Part shown: piece after piece, positions 12,000 to 24,756 of the stretch
Layout of the letters: each line of letters begins with the position of its first letter
How positions within the stretch are numbered: the first letter of the stretch is position 1
Assembly (NCBI GenBank): GCA_023213395.1
Contig: CM041465.1
Coordinates: 81,785,741 to 81,849,740 of the forward strand
Direction of reading: 5' to 3'
Source: Cycas panzhihuaensis
Taxonomy: Eukaryota > Cycadophyta
Length of the DNA stretch: 64,000 nt
Translations under genes and position numbers: made by a program
Notes under the pieces: model-generated
What the model was told of the DNA's origin: nothing
Database searches by the model: none
The model's input: the letters and a program-made list of their open reading frames with translations, nothing else

Positions 12000-12470
12000 A
12001 TAGTAAAAATATAACATGTATATATAATGACTAAATTATTTCAAAGAAATGTACATATACAAAGAAATAAATATAAATCATAAAGTAAATAACAGATAAA
12101 GTATACAATATGCATTATCACAAGAGAGATAAATAAATTTATATGTGAAGATTTTAGTATGAAAAAAAAATGATGAGAGAAGGTAGAGTTAGGAGCTTCT
12201 CTTATGATCAGAATGAATACATTTCTACGTCATAGATCTTTCTCAACCCTTTCTTAAGTTCTTAAGTGGTGTGTATATATTTATAGTAATAGTCATCTCA
12301 TGAGTAGCTTATACTTTCTCTTCAGTCATTGAATTACCCAATAGTATATTAACATGTATATGTATACCTATCATATATCTTAATATATCTAGTAAATAAG
12401 TTTATGTATATATCCATTAAATTAATATTAAATCTTATATATATGATTATATCACATATTCCAATAAGAA
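12000..12470 (-). repeat. Inverted copy of the element-D LTR
   Basis: The reverse complement of about 12120-12470 matches 12890-13190 with scattered differences. Shared blocks include CTACTCATRAGRTGACTATTA, TATAAATATRTA, CACTTAAGAACTT and AGCTCCTAACTC. It sits directly beside the end of Tat-1, which therefore probably inserted into or beside it. Bases 12471-12830 are AT-rich and show no coding feature I recognise. Confidence 0.65.
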
Positions 12471-12830
12471 CAATAAAATATTTAAGGATCGCGATAGATG
12501 TTTTTGCATCATTATTGATTACTTATGTGGAAGGAGATATTGATTTTGGTACAATAATGTTGGGGTGATAATAATCCAAAGGGATTGATTGACCTAGATG
12601 TTTTGATAAACTAACCCTCATCTTTTACTTGACCAAACTATTAAGATGGTATCACGAGGTGGTGATGGAATAATCACATTAAATAAGTAAATCTATGAGT
12701 TTTGGTATAGACCTTTTGGTTAGCCATGGATATTTTAAGAATGATGGTATTTAGATGATTTATTATATAGAGATTTTTTAATGCATCATGGCAAGTAGTA
12801 ACATCTAATCCTAGTTGATATGAAGTTTTT

Positions 12831-13341
12831 TGTATTAAAGTATATCATTCATCACACATGTAATGTTTAATGTTAATAATATAAATACATATATAATCCC
12901 ACCAATCACATACATTGAGATATGTGAGATATCTACATATTCATGTTAATATGCTATTGTATGATGTAAAGGCTCAAGAGAAATTATAACCTACTCATAA
13001 GGTGACTATTGTTATAAATATGTATATACACTACTTAAGAACTTGAGAAAGAGATGCACTTATTCTGATATCTAAGAGGAGCTCCTAACTCCACCTTTTC
13101 CTACGGTTTTTTAAATACTGAGTTTTCCATATATAAATTTATTCTCTCTCTTAAGGCAATTCTTATAGTACATGATTTATCTATTTTACTACTTTATATT
13201 CATGTTTATTCTTTTATATATGTATATATCCTCAAGAGATAATTCTATCATTTTATCTATATATATATATATATATAATATTCTATTATGTAAATACTCT
13301 AAATTTTAATTTATTATCAAAGTAAATTTATATTTCTAGCA
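12831..13341 (+). repeat. 5' LTR of element D
   Basis: AT-rich repeat starting TGTATTAAAG and ending TCTAGCA just before the PBS. It carries a TATAAATATGTATATA core near 13013 and a TA microsatellite at 13257-13277. It aligns with 35219-35713 and, inverted, with 12120-12470. Confidence 0.6.
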
Positions 13342-13353
13342 TGGTATTAGAGA
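13342..13353 (+). other. PBS of element D (initiator-Met tRNA type)
   Basis: TGGTATTAGAGA directly follows the LTR end. Copia elements typically have TGGTATCAGAGC here; the intact-looking version is at 49770-49781. Confidence 0.65.
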
Positions 13354-15461
13354 CATAATGAGGTGAAAGATCTTGCCAAGTAGAAAGAAAACCTATACAA
13401 GCTAATAGGCTAATAACATAGCCAATTACATGAGTCAATACAAGAGCTAAATATAAGGTTTGAATTATGAGCTAGAAATCTGAATATGCCAATAAAGTCA
13501 ATGACATGTGACCAACATCTAAGGGTAAGATAAAGTTAAAGTTGGTGAAGGTGATAAATATATAATACAAGAGTGGTGAAGCCATATGTGAAGCTATATG
13601 TTAATATGACAAATTAATGGTATGTTAATTTAAATTTATATGCACTATTATTTTAAGATGTTGGTAGCATATTCTTAAGAGTATATAAGTGTTAAAAGTA
13701 GTCCACCACATATGATATGAAGATATGTCAATTTATATATGAAGGCATTTGCGAGTGTCATACTCTTGAAGTTTGATTCAATGTCATTAATAAAACATTA
13801 TAGAGGCATTTACAAGCATCTCATAGTAGAGATTTACTACTGGAATAAAATAAATATTCTATTAATAAAACAAGAAATAGGCAACAAACCTATACAATAT
13901 GATGAGCAATATATTGATAGGTGTTTGTGATAACAAAAAATTAGGTATAAAATATGTATTTAAACATAGATAAATAGGTATGTGGTATATATTTGATTAT
14001 TATTATGATGAAATGAGATATGAAGATATGAAGGCATTATTATTTTAAAGGATATACATGAAAAAATGTGGATTTAATGAAAACTTAATTATGTCATTTA
14101 TAAGGGTATCATTATTGTATGTGTAAATAAATAAAGAAAAAATGTGATGGCAAATTTATGTAATTGGTTTAATTATGGAATCATATGAGGTTAAATACAA
14201 TGATATTAATGATGAGGGTGTTATTATTTTAGAGGGCATGTATAGTAACATGTTAACAAAATTTACAAATTATATGTAAGTTATCACCTTGTTGAATTTT
14301 ACTAGTATTGTTATGATTTGTATATACCCCTTAAGTCTGTTATTAAAAGCAATGAAGGAGTTTTATTTAACTATAAACAGGAAGACAATATAGGATATAG
14401 TGTCTATAAGAATGGTGAGGTTGGCCTCTTACTCTTTAGCCAAATGCAATAGGCATAAGCACATGAGGAGATAAAACCCTAGTTCTACATGGAGAAATTA
14501 GTATCATAATAGACTTAACTATATATCATGCATGAAATGTATGAGAGGAGAAAGTTATAGATCCCTATAAACTCATGCCCTCTACAAAAAGTGAATTCAC
14601 CCAAATTTAAAAGTTTTGCCACATATATAACATGACAATATAGAAAGAATATAACCACAATGGAGGTTTATGCAGTAATAAAGGGAGTTGATGGTCAATG
14701 AAAAGACAAGACATAAATGCTTTCACATAACTAAACATGCCCTTAAATAAAGAAATGTGCATAAAGGGATCCATAAAAAAAGATATTAATTGATCTAATG
14801 CCATATTAAAAGAGGATGCTATTACTTATCTATTAAGTAGAAATCAACTTACAAAAAAGACTTTAACATTCTATCACATGATCTAATGATTACTCAACAT
14901 AGAGATCATACAAAAATTATCCAAGATAAATCATAACCTCCTAGTAAAATTTAGAAGAGTTGTAAATGGGAGAGAGTCGTAAAGGACAAAACAAATACAA
15001 ACAATAGATCAATCTAAGTGTAGTTGCAAATGAAATTGATGCAATTATTTTCTTTTAAATCATGAAAAATTTTACAAGTTCATTTTTTTTTTTTTCATAT
15101 TTGATAAATTTTAAATTTTGCTTTGCCCCCACGACAATCAACTAGTGGTTATATAAAGAAACACAGGTGACTTATGGCTAATTCATTAAGGAGCGAATTC
15201 TAAATTAGATTAAATCAAATTAAATATTTTTCATAAATTCAAAAATTATAAATTAAATTAAATTTTATTTGGAATCTAAAATTGAATTTGTTAAACATCG
15301 CATAAAATTTATGATATGCTAATATATTTTTTACCATAACTTCTTATTGGAATATCAAAATCAAATGTAATCAATTGTGTTAAAAAGAGAATTTTGAGAT
15401 AATCAAACTGAGTGGTCATAAAAAACATTTTCTATAGCATATAATAGAGATATTAAATAAT
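13354..15461 (+). other. Left internal part of element D, no readable genes
   Basis: AT-rich sequence after the PBS. Frames longer than 60 codons (13739-13930 plus, 14607-14804 minus) show no motif I recognise and no conserved partner in the window. By position it should hold gag and pol of element D, but no knuckle, protease or RT motif is readable. Confidence 0.4.
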
Positions 15462-15466
15462 AAATT

Positions 15467-16438
15467 TGATCATATTGCTCTTAACCTCATAAAAGATGTA
15501 TTTTATAATAATTTTTAGAAAACGTTTTAGATATTTAGATATTTTTAAAGGCTCCTAATATGATGATACTATTTTTTATTGATAAAGGAAGGAAAAGGAT
15601 GATTTATTTAAAAGTAATCAATTTAAGGTATATTTATGATGTTTGAAAGTTCAAATCACATGGCAAGGATAGGAAGTGGGACACATTTGTTGAAATATTA
15701 ATATAGTAATATTATTATTATGTTGGATATGTAAAATCCACCTTGTAATTTATACATTTGGTTTAGTCGAGAGTACCACTAAACAAATGAACAAATCATC
15801 TAGTTTGAATACCTTTTTGAATGGATGAATGACAATGAAATATATTTTGACGGATAATGATACCACTTAACCTTGTTAAAAGACCTAATTTATTTGTTTG
15901 ATAATAGAGAGATAAGAAGTTATTGAGAGAATTCTACCTATTTTATGAGACAAGGAGAGAAGTCTCATATGATTATTTATTTGGTATACTAATTAGCCAT
16001 TAATTTTATCTAGCTAATATTTAATTATTGAGGTTGTCTAGTTAAAAGATATAAAGTGTTTTTTAGTGGGAAATCTAGAGTATTTCTTCCAGAAAACTAT
16101 CCCTATAAATTTAGCACAACATAATACCAAAGGCCAAATGTTATACTTATTAGAATAAAACATTCAAATAGATTACACAAACATAATAAGCACTAAAGGG
16201 AATACCAAAGTACTTTCTCTTCAAAAGATAATAATCCTAAACAACATTAAAAGTGATCTTCAACCTTTTAAATAGACATATAGGGATCTCCTTCTTGTGA
16301 TCCTATTAGTAGCCTTAACAACCTTATATCTTATTAAAGGGATTAGCAGCCTACGTATAAAGCTTAATAACTAGTATTAACCTTAACTCTTTGGAGATTT
16401 TTGCTTACTAATGCTTAGGAAAGTGGGGTTATATTACA
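15467..16438 (-). repeat. 3' LTR of element C
   Basis: The minus strand begins TGTAATATAACCCC at 16438, directly after a GGGGGACC purine tract (16439-16446). The first 115 bases match 34265-34382, which identifies it as an LTR. The far end is uncertain: AAATT at 15462-15466 matches the AAATT after the other LTR copy (34383-34387) and would place the LTR end at 15467, but this is only a candidate in AT-rich DNA. Confidence 0.5.
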
Positions 16439-16449
16439 GGTCCCCCGTG

Positions 16450-18853
16450 CTCTCATACTAAGTCCTCATAGCATTAGAGATAAGGATTTTATTAGAAAAA
16501 CTCATTAGATTTCTAAGTTGCTTCATCTACATCATAATCAACCTGTTGTACCAGAAGCTCAGAAATAGTGTCATTCTAGAGGTAGCACTTATGGCTAGCA
16601 AGGATTCTATCAAGTAGGATTATGTTGGTTTTCTTATTAGTGAGAATGGGTAGGCTGGTGTGAGGTGTAAGTTTAGCTCCCAAGTATTTTTAGGCAAGAG
16701 ACATGGAAGACTTTATGGATATTAGTATTCAGAGGGAGTTTAAGGGTATAAGTGAGTTTATTAATTTTATAGAGGACTTTATATGGGATATAATAGCATC
16801 AGATTAATTTATGACCTTGATGAGACTTAAGGGACTGTTATTTGTATGGTTAGAGATGGAGGAACACTAGATCTCCAATGTCAAAGGACCAATTAAACTG
16901 AGAGCAGTCGATAAGTTACTTCATGAGATTTCAAGTGATGACAAGATTTTATCAAAAGGCATAGAGGATTTGGCCTATCTCTTGAAGATTTTATTAGATT
17001 GATGCTATTTAAAAGTTGGTAGCCATGGTATAGTGGGAAGGAGGATGATAACTATAGAGGGCCAAAAATAGAAACGTATTGATGGTTGAGTGGTGAAAGG
17101 ATTTATACTAGTATTCTACCAAGGAAAGCTAGGAAATCTACTTAGCTTGGTATTTTAAGGTAAAACAACATAGATTTATTTCTAGAGTTTTGTTCAAGGC
17201 CTCAGATTATCTATCTGTTTAAGGGTGGTAGGTAAAACTCATGTTAATTGAGGTTCCTATAGCCTTAAAGAGTTAAAAAAAAAAAAGAGTTAGTGAACTT
17301 GGGATCTTAGTTATAAATGATAATTAAGGGAAAATCATGGTGGTGAAAGATGAATTGGATGTATAAGTCAATAAGGCAAAAAGACGTATATGAGGTGTGG
17401 ACTGGGAGGAAGTATAAATACTTGGTTAATATACTAATAGCCACATAAATAGAATCAAACCCAACACACAAAGATAAGCCTATGATAAAATCATATACAT
17501 ATCCTAGTACTTATCTTAAAGGATATGTAGTGGTTGGAGGAGTCTTGGGAGGGCTTTGGTATCAACCTTATTCCTTTGACACGTATCACATTCTAATATG
17601 AAAGCGAATATGGTAAGCTTCATGCATAGTCAAAAGAAATCAATGTAGATGCATCAATAAGTTTTATCAAAACCTAAGCAGTTCCCTAGGGGAGAAGAGT
17701 GGTATTTTATTAAGATTCTAGGAATGAACGAGGAAGATAGGTCCAGAAAGATAAAGTTTTGAAAAAATAGATAATTATTAAAGGTTGGCCAACCTTTATA
17801 GGTGAAAGCTTTTTCACGTTAATTAGGGTAGTTTGGATGGGCCTAGTTTTCAACCTATAATTCATCGAGACAAAGGGGTTGGGCTTGGATATAGCATAAA
17901 GGTTAGGGTTAGGAGTACCAGAATAAGGGTGTAGGCATGAAAGGGCATCCATGACCGTATTATCTTTGCCTTTTTTATAGGATATTATAAAGTCAAATAC
18001 CTGTAAATAGTTAACCCACATAACTTATTTTTTTGATAAAATTGGCCCATCTAAAAGATTGTGGAGGCTGTGATGATCTATGAGAATAGTAAATTTAGAT
18101 CCTATGAGGTGTTGTTGCCATTTATCAATGGCATATAGAATAACTTTCATCTCCTTTTGATATGTAGACAGGTAGAGCTTATGATATTTCAATTCCTAAC
18201 TCTCAAATATAATAGTATAAGAGTCTTACATTTAGACTATACCCAGGCTAAATCTAGCACTATCACATTCAAATTAGAAAATTAGTTGAAATTGAGAGTG
18301 ATGAGGACTAGATTACTACCTTGAGAAGAGAAAGGATGACATCAACCTTCAAAGACCATTGAAAGGCATCTTTATAAATAAGATTAGTTAAGGGGATAAT
18401 GAGGGATATATAGTTACATATAAAATGATGGTAAAACCATGTGAGGTAAAGGAATACTCATAGTTAGGTAAGGGTGGTTAGCATTGGCTAAGTCATGATG
18501 ATGGGTACTTTATCAAGGTCTACTTGTATCTCTTTCGACAATTTAATATAACCTAAGTATTAGAGTTTTGGTTTCCTAAACTCACATTAGACACTTTTAC
18601 ACAGAGTTAGTATTTTGGTAATATTTGAAGAATGATTCCCAAGTTTGAATGGGGTGGTCTAAATAGGCACTGTAAATGAGGATATCATCAAAGAAGACGA
18701 TAATAAATTTTCAAAGATAAGGGTCAAAAATCTTGTTCATGAAAGCCTAAAAAGTTGTCATGGTATTACAAATAGTAGAAGACATTGCTCAAAACTTGAA
18801 ATGGCTATGATGCATCTAGAATGATACCTTATAACAATATTCAAGGGCAACAA
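16450..18853 (-). pseudogene. Ty3/gypsy pol remnant of element C (RT, RNase H, integrase part)
   Basis: Strongly decayed pol on the minus strand. A reverse transcriptase box reading FFDDILIYS is at about 18669-18696. Downstream, at 17900-18021, the RNase H end reads VNYLQVFDFIISYKKGKDN followed by DALSCLHPYSG, close to the usual YKKGKDNVVADALSR pattern of non-Tat gypsy elements. Integrase should lie at 16450-17700 but is too broken to place its catalytic residues. No gag or protease is left: the sequence is cut at 18853 by the truncated LTR of Tat-2. The motif style suggests a chromovirus-like lineage, without proof. Confidence 0.7.
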
Positions 18854-21377
18854 GGGGTGAAGAGGCGTAGGGTTAGCCTGGGTTGACCTAAGGGAAGGAT
18901 CCTCCCACCCTTGGATGGCCGGAAGGGGAAGAAGAGGAACCTTCAAGAGTTTCCCTAAAGCGACGGGAACGGCGAGGATAGGCGAGCTACCGCCTATGAC
19001 TGGGTCACTTTGGTTATCCGGCGAAGCGGGGATCCAAATGAAAGCAAAGGAGACAATCTAAGGAAATAGATTAAGGGTATGCCTAAGCAAGCTAACTGGG
19101 TAACGCGAGTAACATGGAGGGCAAGAGGCTTACATGGCTAAGACAGAGAGGAAAGGGGAAAAGGGGCGGTTCCTATAACCTTTCCCTATAGGTAGCAAAG
19201 ATGCATGTAATAAAACAAATAAAGCACAACCGAAAAGCAAAGTCAAGTTTCCCTTTTGTTTTCCAATGTGTTAATTACTAGAAAGGAATTCAAAAGGAAA
19301 GAGTAGGGTGGAGTGAGGCGTGCACCTGGACCGAGGGAGAGCATGATGGGGGCCTTCTTGAGGGGCACCAAACTACTCCACGAAGTGCGTCGGATGCGAG
19401 GCGTCGCGGCAGATTGGAAAGAGGGGCTTCCTTACCTTCCCCAGAAAAAGAGTAAATACAATGCCAAGGAAAGAAAGGAGCTAAATACTAGTGATTAAAG
19501 GAGTATGAAAGCACAACATGTGTAGGAGCACTTACCCGCAACGGAACGAGCGGAAAATACCTTTTGCGCTCTTCAAGCACCTGCAAGCAATGGCAACCTC
19601 CCCCTTTCCGGAGAAAGGGTACTAACATGCAATGACAAGATCCTAACAATACATGTCTAGATAATACAAATATGAATTTAAACACATATATGTTAGCATC
19701 AACCCAACGATGATAGTATGTAAAAGAGAGCAACCAAAGCAAAGGAAAGTAATCGGTAAGCCTCGGAGTGGCCCACCTCCCACAAAGAGCACCCTAACCT
19801 CCCCCCTAAAGACATAAGGCAGTGAGGGCAAGGCCAAGAGAGACGGTTGGAAATAGCAACAAGGAAGCGAAGAGGAGCCAGAGAAGACCTACGATGAACT
19901 GGGATGCTATGAAGAGTAAACTGGGCTGCCGGGAAAAGAGCTGGACAAGAACAAGCAGCCGGGACTTACAGAAGTTGCCCAGGCCTAAGCTTAAGCCCTC
20001 AAACCAGCGCTGCAACGCATGACATCGCTGATTTCAGCGGCTAAGAGAGGGCCAACAAACCCTTGTTTGAGTGCCAAGGACAGCACTAGGCAAGAGGGAA
20101 GATTTGGGGGGCTTAAATCCACTTGAGGAGCGTGGAAGGTGGTGCGGAATCCATCCAGCACCTTTCCAAACCCTATGTCAACCCTCAATACCGCTACCTT
20201 GAGCAACAAACGCAGGTAAGAGGCACTATGACAGAGGCAGAATAGCCCACTGAAAAGAAGAAAATAATCCTCACAAAGACAAGCAAGGGATAAGCAAGAT
20301 AGAGCATCAATATCACAAGAGAAACGATTCAAATCAAGAAATACCTAAGTGGGAGAGGCAAGATGCTTGCCTCAGCCAAGGGCTGGCAAGTAGAGGCTGA
20401 GAAATTAGCCCAGAACTGTAGTGTAGTAGGTTTGGGGCCCTGCTAATGAAGTTGGAAGGAAAACACCTGCACTCAAAACACTTGAAGACTGCCCAGGGCA
20501 AGAATCTACTGAATCTCTCCAAGGGGCCCTCTCTAAGGTGTGTGAGGGGCTGGGAAGATGTCTTAGCCATACCGAAGGAGAGCTTGGCACTGTAGGAGAG
20601 ATGTAGGTCCTATGGTAGCAGCAGGGCAGCAGAGAAGAGTAGAGCACAACTTGTTCCCTTGTAGAGCAACCTAAAAAGTGAGCCAAAAAAAAAAGTTCTC
20701 AAAAATGAGTAGATCATGCCTTAAGTACCCAACCCAAACCCTAAAGCAAGTGATTAGGGCACGGTTGGGAGAGAGTTAAGTCACGAGCCATGTGGTAGTT
20801 TCACAATAAATGCGAAATTACGACGGCAGATTTTTAAAAACAAGTTAGAACAACAGTATCACTTAGAATCATGCAGATCATGGATATTCCAAAGGGTACC
20901 ATGAAAATCTCAAGCAGACAAACCCAGAGGCATAAACAGGCACGGCTAACCATCCTAGGCTGGGGGCAGATGACAGAAAGGGCCAAAAGAGGGCTAAGAC
21001 ACCCACCTGAGGGTAAACAAGCCAACAAACGGGTCTAAAAGAGCAAAAATAGGGCTCAAACAGGGTGGCAAGTTGACCAAACGATGATGGGTCATCACAC
21101 GGGCGGAGGTGGCACAAACTGAGTGGATTTTGGAGCGAGGAAGGCAGATGTAGGAAGTGAAGTGGCCACCAGGGTGCCACACTCGCTAGGAGTGTGCCCC
21201 TGCTATAGTCGTCATAGGCTAAAATAAGTGTAGACGAAGACAAAGTCGCCTATAAAGCCACACACATGCAGACATACAAGCAAACACTCATCAAATGAAA
21301 GCGATGATAAGGCGAGAAACATACCTACACTTACATGAGTCGGTGATTCCGTATCCATTCCCGGAAGCCGAGAAACA
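18854..21377 (-). repeat. 3' LTR of Tat-2, truncated
   Basis: Begins TGTTTCTCGG at 21377 on the minus strand and aligns with 31740-34264. The last part of the LTR, corresponding to 31559-31740 of the other copy, is missing. The G-box is degraded to GCCATGTGGT at 20787-20796. Intron-like signals remain: donor GTATTTCTTG at 20344, acceptor at 19581, second donor GTAAGT at 19530-19535. Confidence 0.85.
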
Positions 21378-21392
21378 CTGCCCCCTTGGCAG
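21378..21392 (-). other. Polypurine tract of Tat-2
   Basis: The minus strand reads GCCAAGGGGGCAG immediately before the 3' LTR start, the normal site for plus-strand primer formation. The matching position in Tat-3 (just before 61295) lacks this G-run. Confidence 0.55.
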
Positions 21393-21786
21393 TAGAGCCT
21401 CGCCTCTCGGAAGCCTGGTGCGATGATGAATGCTGGCAACACAACTGTCAGTAGCACATGTGTATATAGATATGTGAATCAAGATCATAACAGTAGGCAA
21501 GGCTGCCGGCGTCGTGGTGGAACACATGGATACGAAAGCGGCGATGGAGACAACATAGGGGCTGCCTGTGAGCCACCTGAGAACCGACTGAAAAAAATGA
21601 GAAAGGTGAGGGGGCTGCCCCCACCACAAAAGATGCGGATGAGCATGTATAATCAAGTGAAGAGTAAGCAAACGGTAGGCACCATAGTTTTACCTCATTA
21701 GTAGCTAGGTTTCGGAGGTGCGAACGGATCGCGAAGCGAAGTGTGAGATGATCTGGGGCTTGGGCGACAGGAGGGCCAGACAAGCC

Positions 21787-22209
21787 TCAGGGATGATCAA
21801 CTAGGAGAGGAAGGCGGTGCTCAAGGATGAGGCGAACGAGACTATCTGCCTCAGCTTTGAGGGCCCGAGGGATATGCTAGATATCAACAGAAGAGAAGCG
21901 GGCCAGGAGTGATCTGGCAGCAGAAGTAAGAGTCCTTAAGTAAGGGCATCGCACCTGGTAAACCTGGGTGAGATGGGACACCACAACTTGAGAGTCACAA
22001 AGCAAAATGATGGATCTGCAGTGAAAACAGAGGGCATCAGTAAGGGCTTCATTAACAGTTGTATATTCGGCTTCGTTATTAGTAGCCTCTAGGAGGAAGA
22101 TCCCAGAGCGGAGGAGCTCGTGTTCAGAAGGGCTACGGAGAATCCATGCAGCGGTAGAAGGTCTAGGGTTACCGCGGCTTCTGCCGTCGGTAAAGATGTA
22201 GACGGACAT
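21787..22209 (-). pseudogene. Archaeal-type RNase H (aRNH) of Tat-2
   Basis: A 140-codon frame starts at ATG 22209 and ends at TGA 21787. It is the extra RNase H that degrades RNA in RNA-DNA hybrids during reverse transcription. Catalytic acidic residues are readable: Asp in YIFTDGRSRGNP, Glu in TNNEAEYT, Asp in LLCDSQVVVSHL, and a late Asp in KAEADSL. This pattern is that of archaeal/plant-type RNase H domains known from Tat elements. One in-frame stop (TAG at 21877-21879, after SSVDI) breaks it. The length is exactly that of the Tat-3 copy (423 bases), with no indel between them. It lies about 2.5 kb downstream of the end of pol, beyond the antisense gene, so it is not simply the polyprotein's tail. 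Confidence 0.85.
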
Positions 22210-22722
22210 AGGTGACACAAAATCCAGGCAGTCAATAGATAGTGAAATTAACACTCAAAAGGTAAGCAGAAAGTGGTCGTAAAGGGTAGGAGGACATAGC
22301 AATGAGATTACCCAGGGCGAGAGCAAGCAATCCGATCACCGGCAGAAGGTGGTCGGGAGAAATAGCCTCTTGGGGCGCCAAAGGGTCGCTTGTAGTGAAA
22401 CATGCCCCTGTGCTGGGAGCATTCCATTTGGGGACCCCAAGAGCGAGAAAGGGCTACAGAAACGAGTCCAAGGTGACGAAACAAGCCAAACGAGTATAAA
22501 CTCGGGCATGCATGGGAGTAGCGCGTAAAACGATGCAGAAGGGCCCTAGCGAAAGCGCGATAATTAGGCACCATAAATGCCCTTGTAAGGGAGGGTAGAA
22601 AAGGCCTCAACAGAGCACAATGGGCGACAGGGCCAGAAAGCAAAGGCGATCAGGGCAACGGGACGGTCCCAACGATTGTCACGGGGCCAAAAATGGAGGA
22701 AGTGCTCGTTGGGGCCCCCGCC
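22210..22722. promoter_or_regulatory. Divergent intergenic region of Tat-2
   Basis: 513 bases between the aRNH start (leftward) and the antisense TATA box (rightward). Long stretches match 59985-60514 of Tat-3, including the palindrome CGAGTATAAACTCG (22491-22504), the GGGGACCCCAAG block and the GGGGCCCCCGCC block next to the TATA box. I see no coding frame shared by the two copies. Confidence 0.5.
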
Positions 22723-22730
22723 TATATAAG
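22723..22730 (+). promoter_or_regulatory. TATA box of the antisense gene, Tat-2
   Basis: TATATAAG within CCCCCGCCTATATAAGGAAA. The same box with the same GC-rich 5' flank is on the minus strand at 59977-59984. The expected start site, about 30 bases on, falls in the CATTTTCAYCAGCTCTCGT block that both copies share. Confidence 0.65.
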
Positions 22731-22739
22731 GAAATTAAC

Positions 22740-24663
22740 GGGAAAATGGATTCATTTTCATCAGCTCTCGTACGAAACCAGAGCCATTCCCTTACGTAGT
22801 GGAGCGCTGCCCAACTTTGGAGGCACGCAGAGAGAGATCGGACCGTTGGATCGGAGAGCGGAGAGGACCTCGATGGTCCACAAGTGGCAGACTCGGTTGA
22901 GGGGGACAGAGGGCAGGGCCCATGTCAGACGATCAGTAGAGGCTATGTCACTAGACCTCCTCACCCTACCAGACTACATAGTAGAGCCCTATAGGACAGT
23001 GAGGTGGGATAGTGATGACGAGGCAAAGTGAGGTGAGTGCCCGCAGCGATGATAGCGAGATGATGGAGACGATGGGGCCATCTGGCCATGACCGCAGGGG
23101 AGGCAGTCCCTCGTGACAATAGGGAGGTGCAGAGGGTCCATCCGGCCGCTGCAGAGAGGCAGCCCGCTGAGAGCACAGACGAGAGCAGGGACCTGTGACT
23201 GGCCCGCAGGCTGCGGATCGTGATGGGATCTGGAGGGACGAGAGCTGGGCCCGCCCCTGCGAGGAGAGAGGCCCAGGCAGAGGAGGTGATGTAGGACGAG
23301 GCACCCGCAGCTGGCGGAGAGCTAGGAGGGGAGGATGTCGCACGTCCAGAGGAGCCGGCGGCCACAGTAGATGAGACCTAACCCTTTCCAGAGTCGTTTG
23401 GCATCCAGATAGATGTTTGGTTTGGTTTGATCATGGTATGTGGTGAGATGCATACTGACACGTGGCATGTTGCATTGACAGGTGTAGCGAAGATCAGGAG
23501 ACTGATAGAGGTTATGGTAAGGGAGATATTCCCTCAGGTATATGCAGAGGGGCAACCGCCCATCCGGGCGGGAGATGAGCCTAGAGCGGCAGGCACCCAC
23601 GCAGAGGCATTTGCCCTATTGGTGAGGGTGAGGGATGTATGGGCTGCAGAGTCCCAAGAGCACGTGACATCCCGGGGACGACTGCAACAGGAGAGGGATG
23701 ATGCGAGATGCGAGAGGGATGAGCTACGTGGACGGGTGCAGGCTCTAGAGGCACAGGGCAGAGCAGGGGGAGATGCCGAGAGCAGGACCTAACTAGCAGT
23801 CATCACAGAGCGTCTCAGAGTGACGAAGGAGGCACTCCGAGGAGAGAAGGATCGTATCCAGGCCCGATACGATCAGCTAGTAGCATAGATGGTATCGAGG
23901 TCGAGCCAAAGCAGGACGCATACCCACACGGCAGCTACGACCCCGAGACGACCGAGAGACGAGGAGAGCGAGGCGGGCAGCTCGCAGAGGCCCAGGAGGA
24001 GCCTCGGAGGCATGCAGTCCCTAGAAGAGGGATCACAGAGACTAGGAGATGGTACCCCAAGAGCGGGGCAGCAGTAGAGTAGGATATGTATATATGATTT
24101 TGATATGGGAAAGCATAGGCCTCCAGGGGGTCATATATAGGACCATATGATTGTACCCCCCCTGTAAGGACACCGGCTTCCCAGATGTATGATGTGACAT
24201 GATTTTTGGATGTATACATATATATATATATATATGGGGTAATTAGAACCCCATTTGGATATGAGATGCTGTGTATGATGTATCATGTGTGGATGACATG
24301 CATGTTTATTTTGGTATGCTGTAAATGTTATGCTATAGATATTTTATGTTATGAATATTTTATTGTATGATGCACATGTTTCCTTCCATGTATGGCTATA
24401 TGTCTAACAGGAGCACACACACATGTCGTGAGTGAAAATGACAAAGAGGTTTGAGGTTAGAGAATAAAGCGGCACACATGTCTACGGGAGAGCATAGCGG
24501 AATATGCGAAGGAAACGACAGACAGGAAAGAGGAGCGACGATGCTGCCAAGCATCCTCCTAATTGGGGAATGCCCAAGCAAGACGACAAAAGGGTTCCCG
24601 AGAGGGTACAGGAACGCGGGTTCCATGGAAGGAACCAGAAAGGAGGAGAAGGGTCCATCTTAA
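22740..24663 (+). pseudogene. Antisense gene of Tat-2, PMD part deleted
   Basis: Begins with the conserved leader CAGCTCTCGTACGAAACCAGAGCC and then jumps, at about 22870, straight to the block MVHKWQTRLRGTEGRAHVR, which lies about 700 bases into the Tat-1 copy. The PMD-like exon and the tryptophan-rich middle are therefore deleted. The rest follows: SLDLLTLPDYI, a frame-damaged acidic region (23030-23370), the intron 23371-23481, the coiled-coil exon (23482-23880; GVAKIRRLIEVMVREIFPQ onward) and the basic RRPRDEESEAGSS tail ending at 24077. An exon-like block starts at 24411 after CTAACAG. Confidence 0.7.
23371..23481 (+). other. Intron of the Tat-2 antisense gene, donor mutated
   Basis: 111-bp equivalent of the Tat-1 intron. 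The acceptor ATTGACAG is intact; the donor reads AGATGAGACC where the other two copies have AGGTGAGACC. The coiled-coil exon resumes in frame at 23482. Confidence 0.72.
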
Positions 24664-24756
24664 ATTACCATTCTACCCGTGGTTGGGAAGAACCGGGACA
24701 ACCTAAGATGGTAGTTTAGGCTCATTTCAGAGCAGTGCGGAGATATCGCCGAAAGA

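Noticed and set aside
13255-13280. TA microsatellites (also near 2066, 24222 and 61197) considered as replication or matrix-attachment signals.
   Set aside because: Simple TA runs are common in plant AT-rich DNA and nothing else supports a function.
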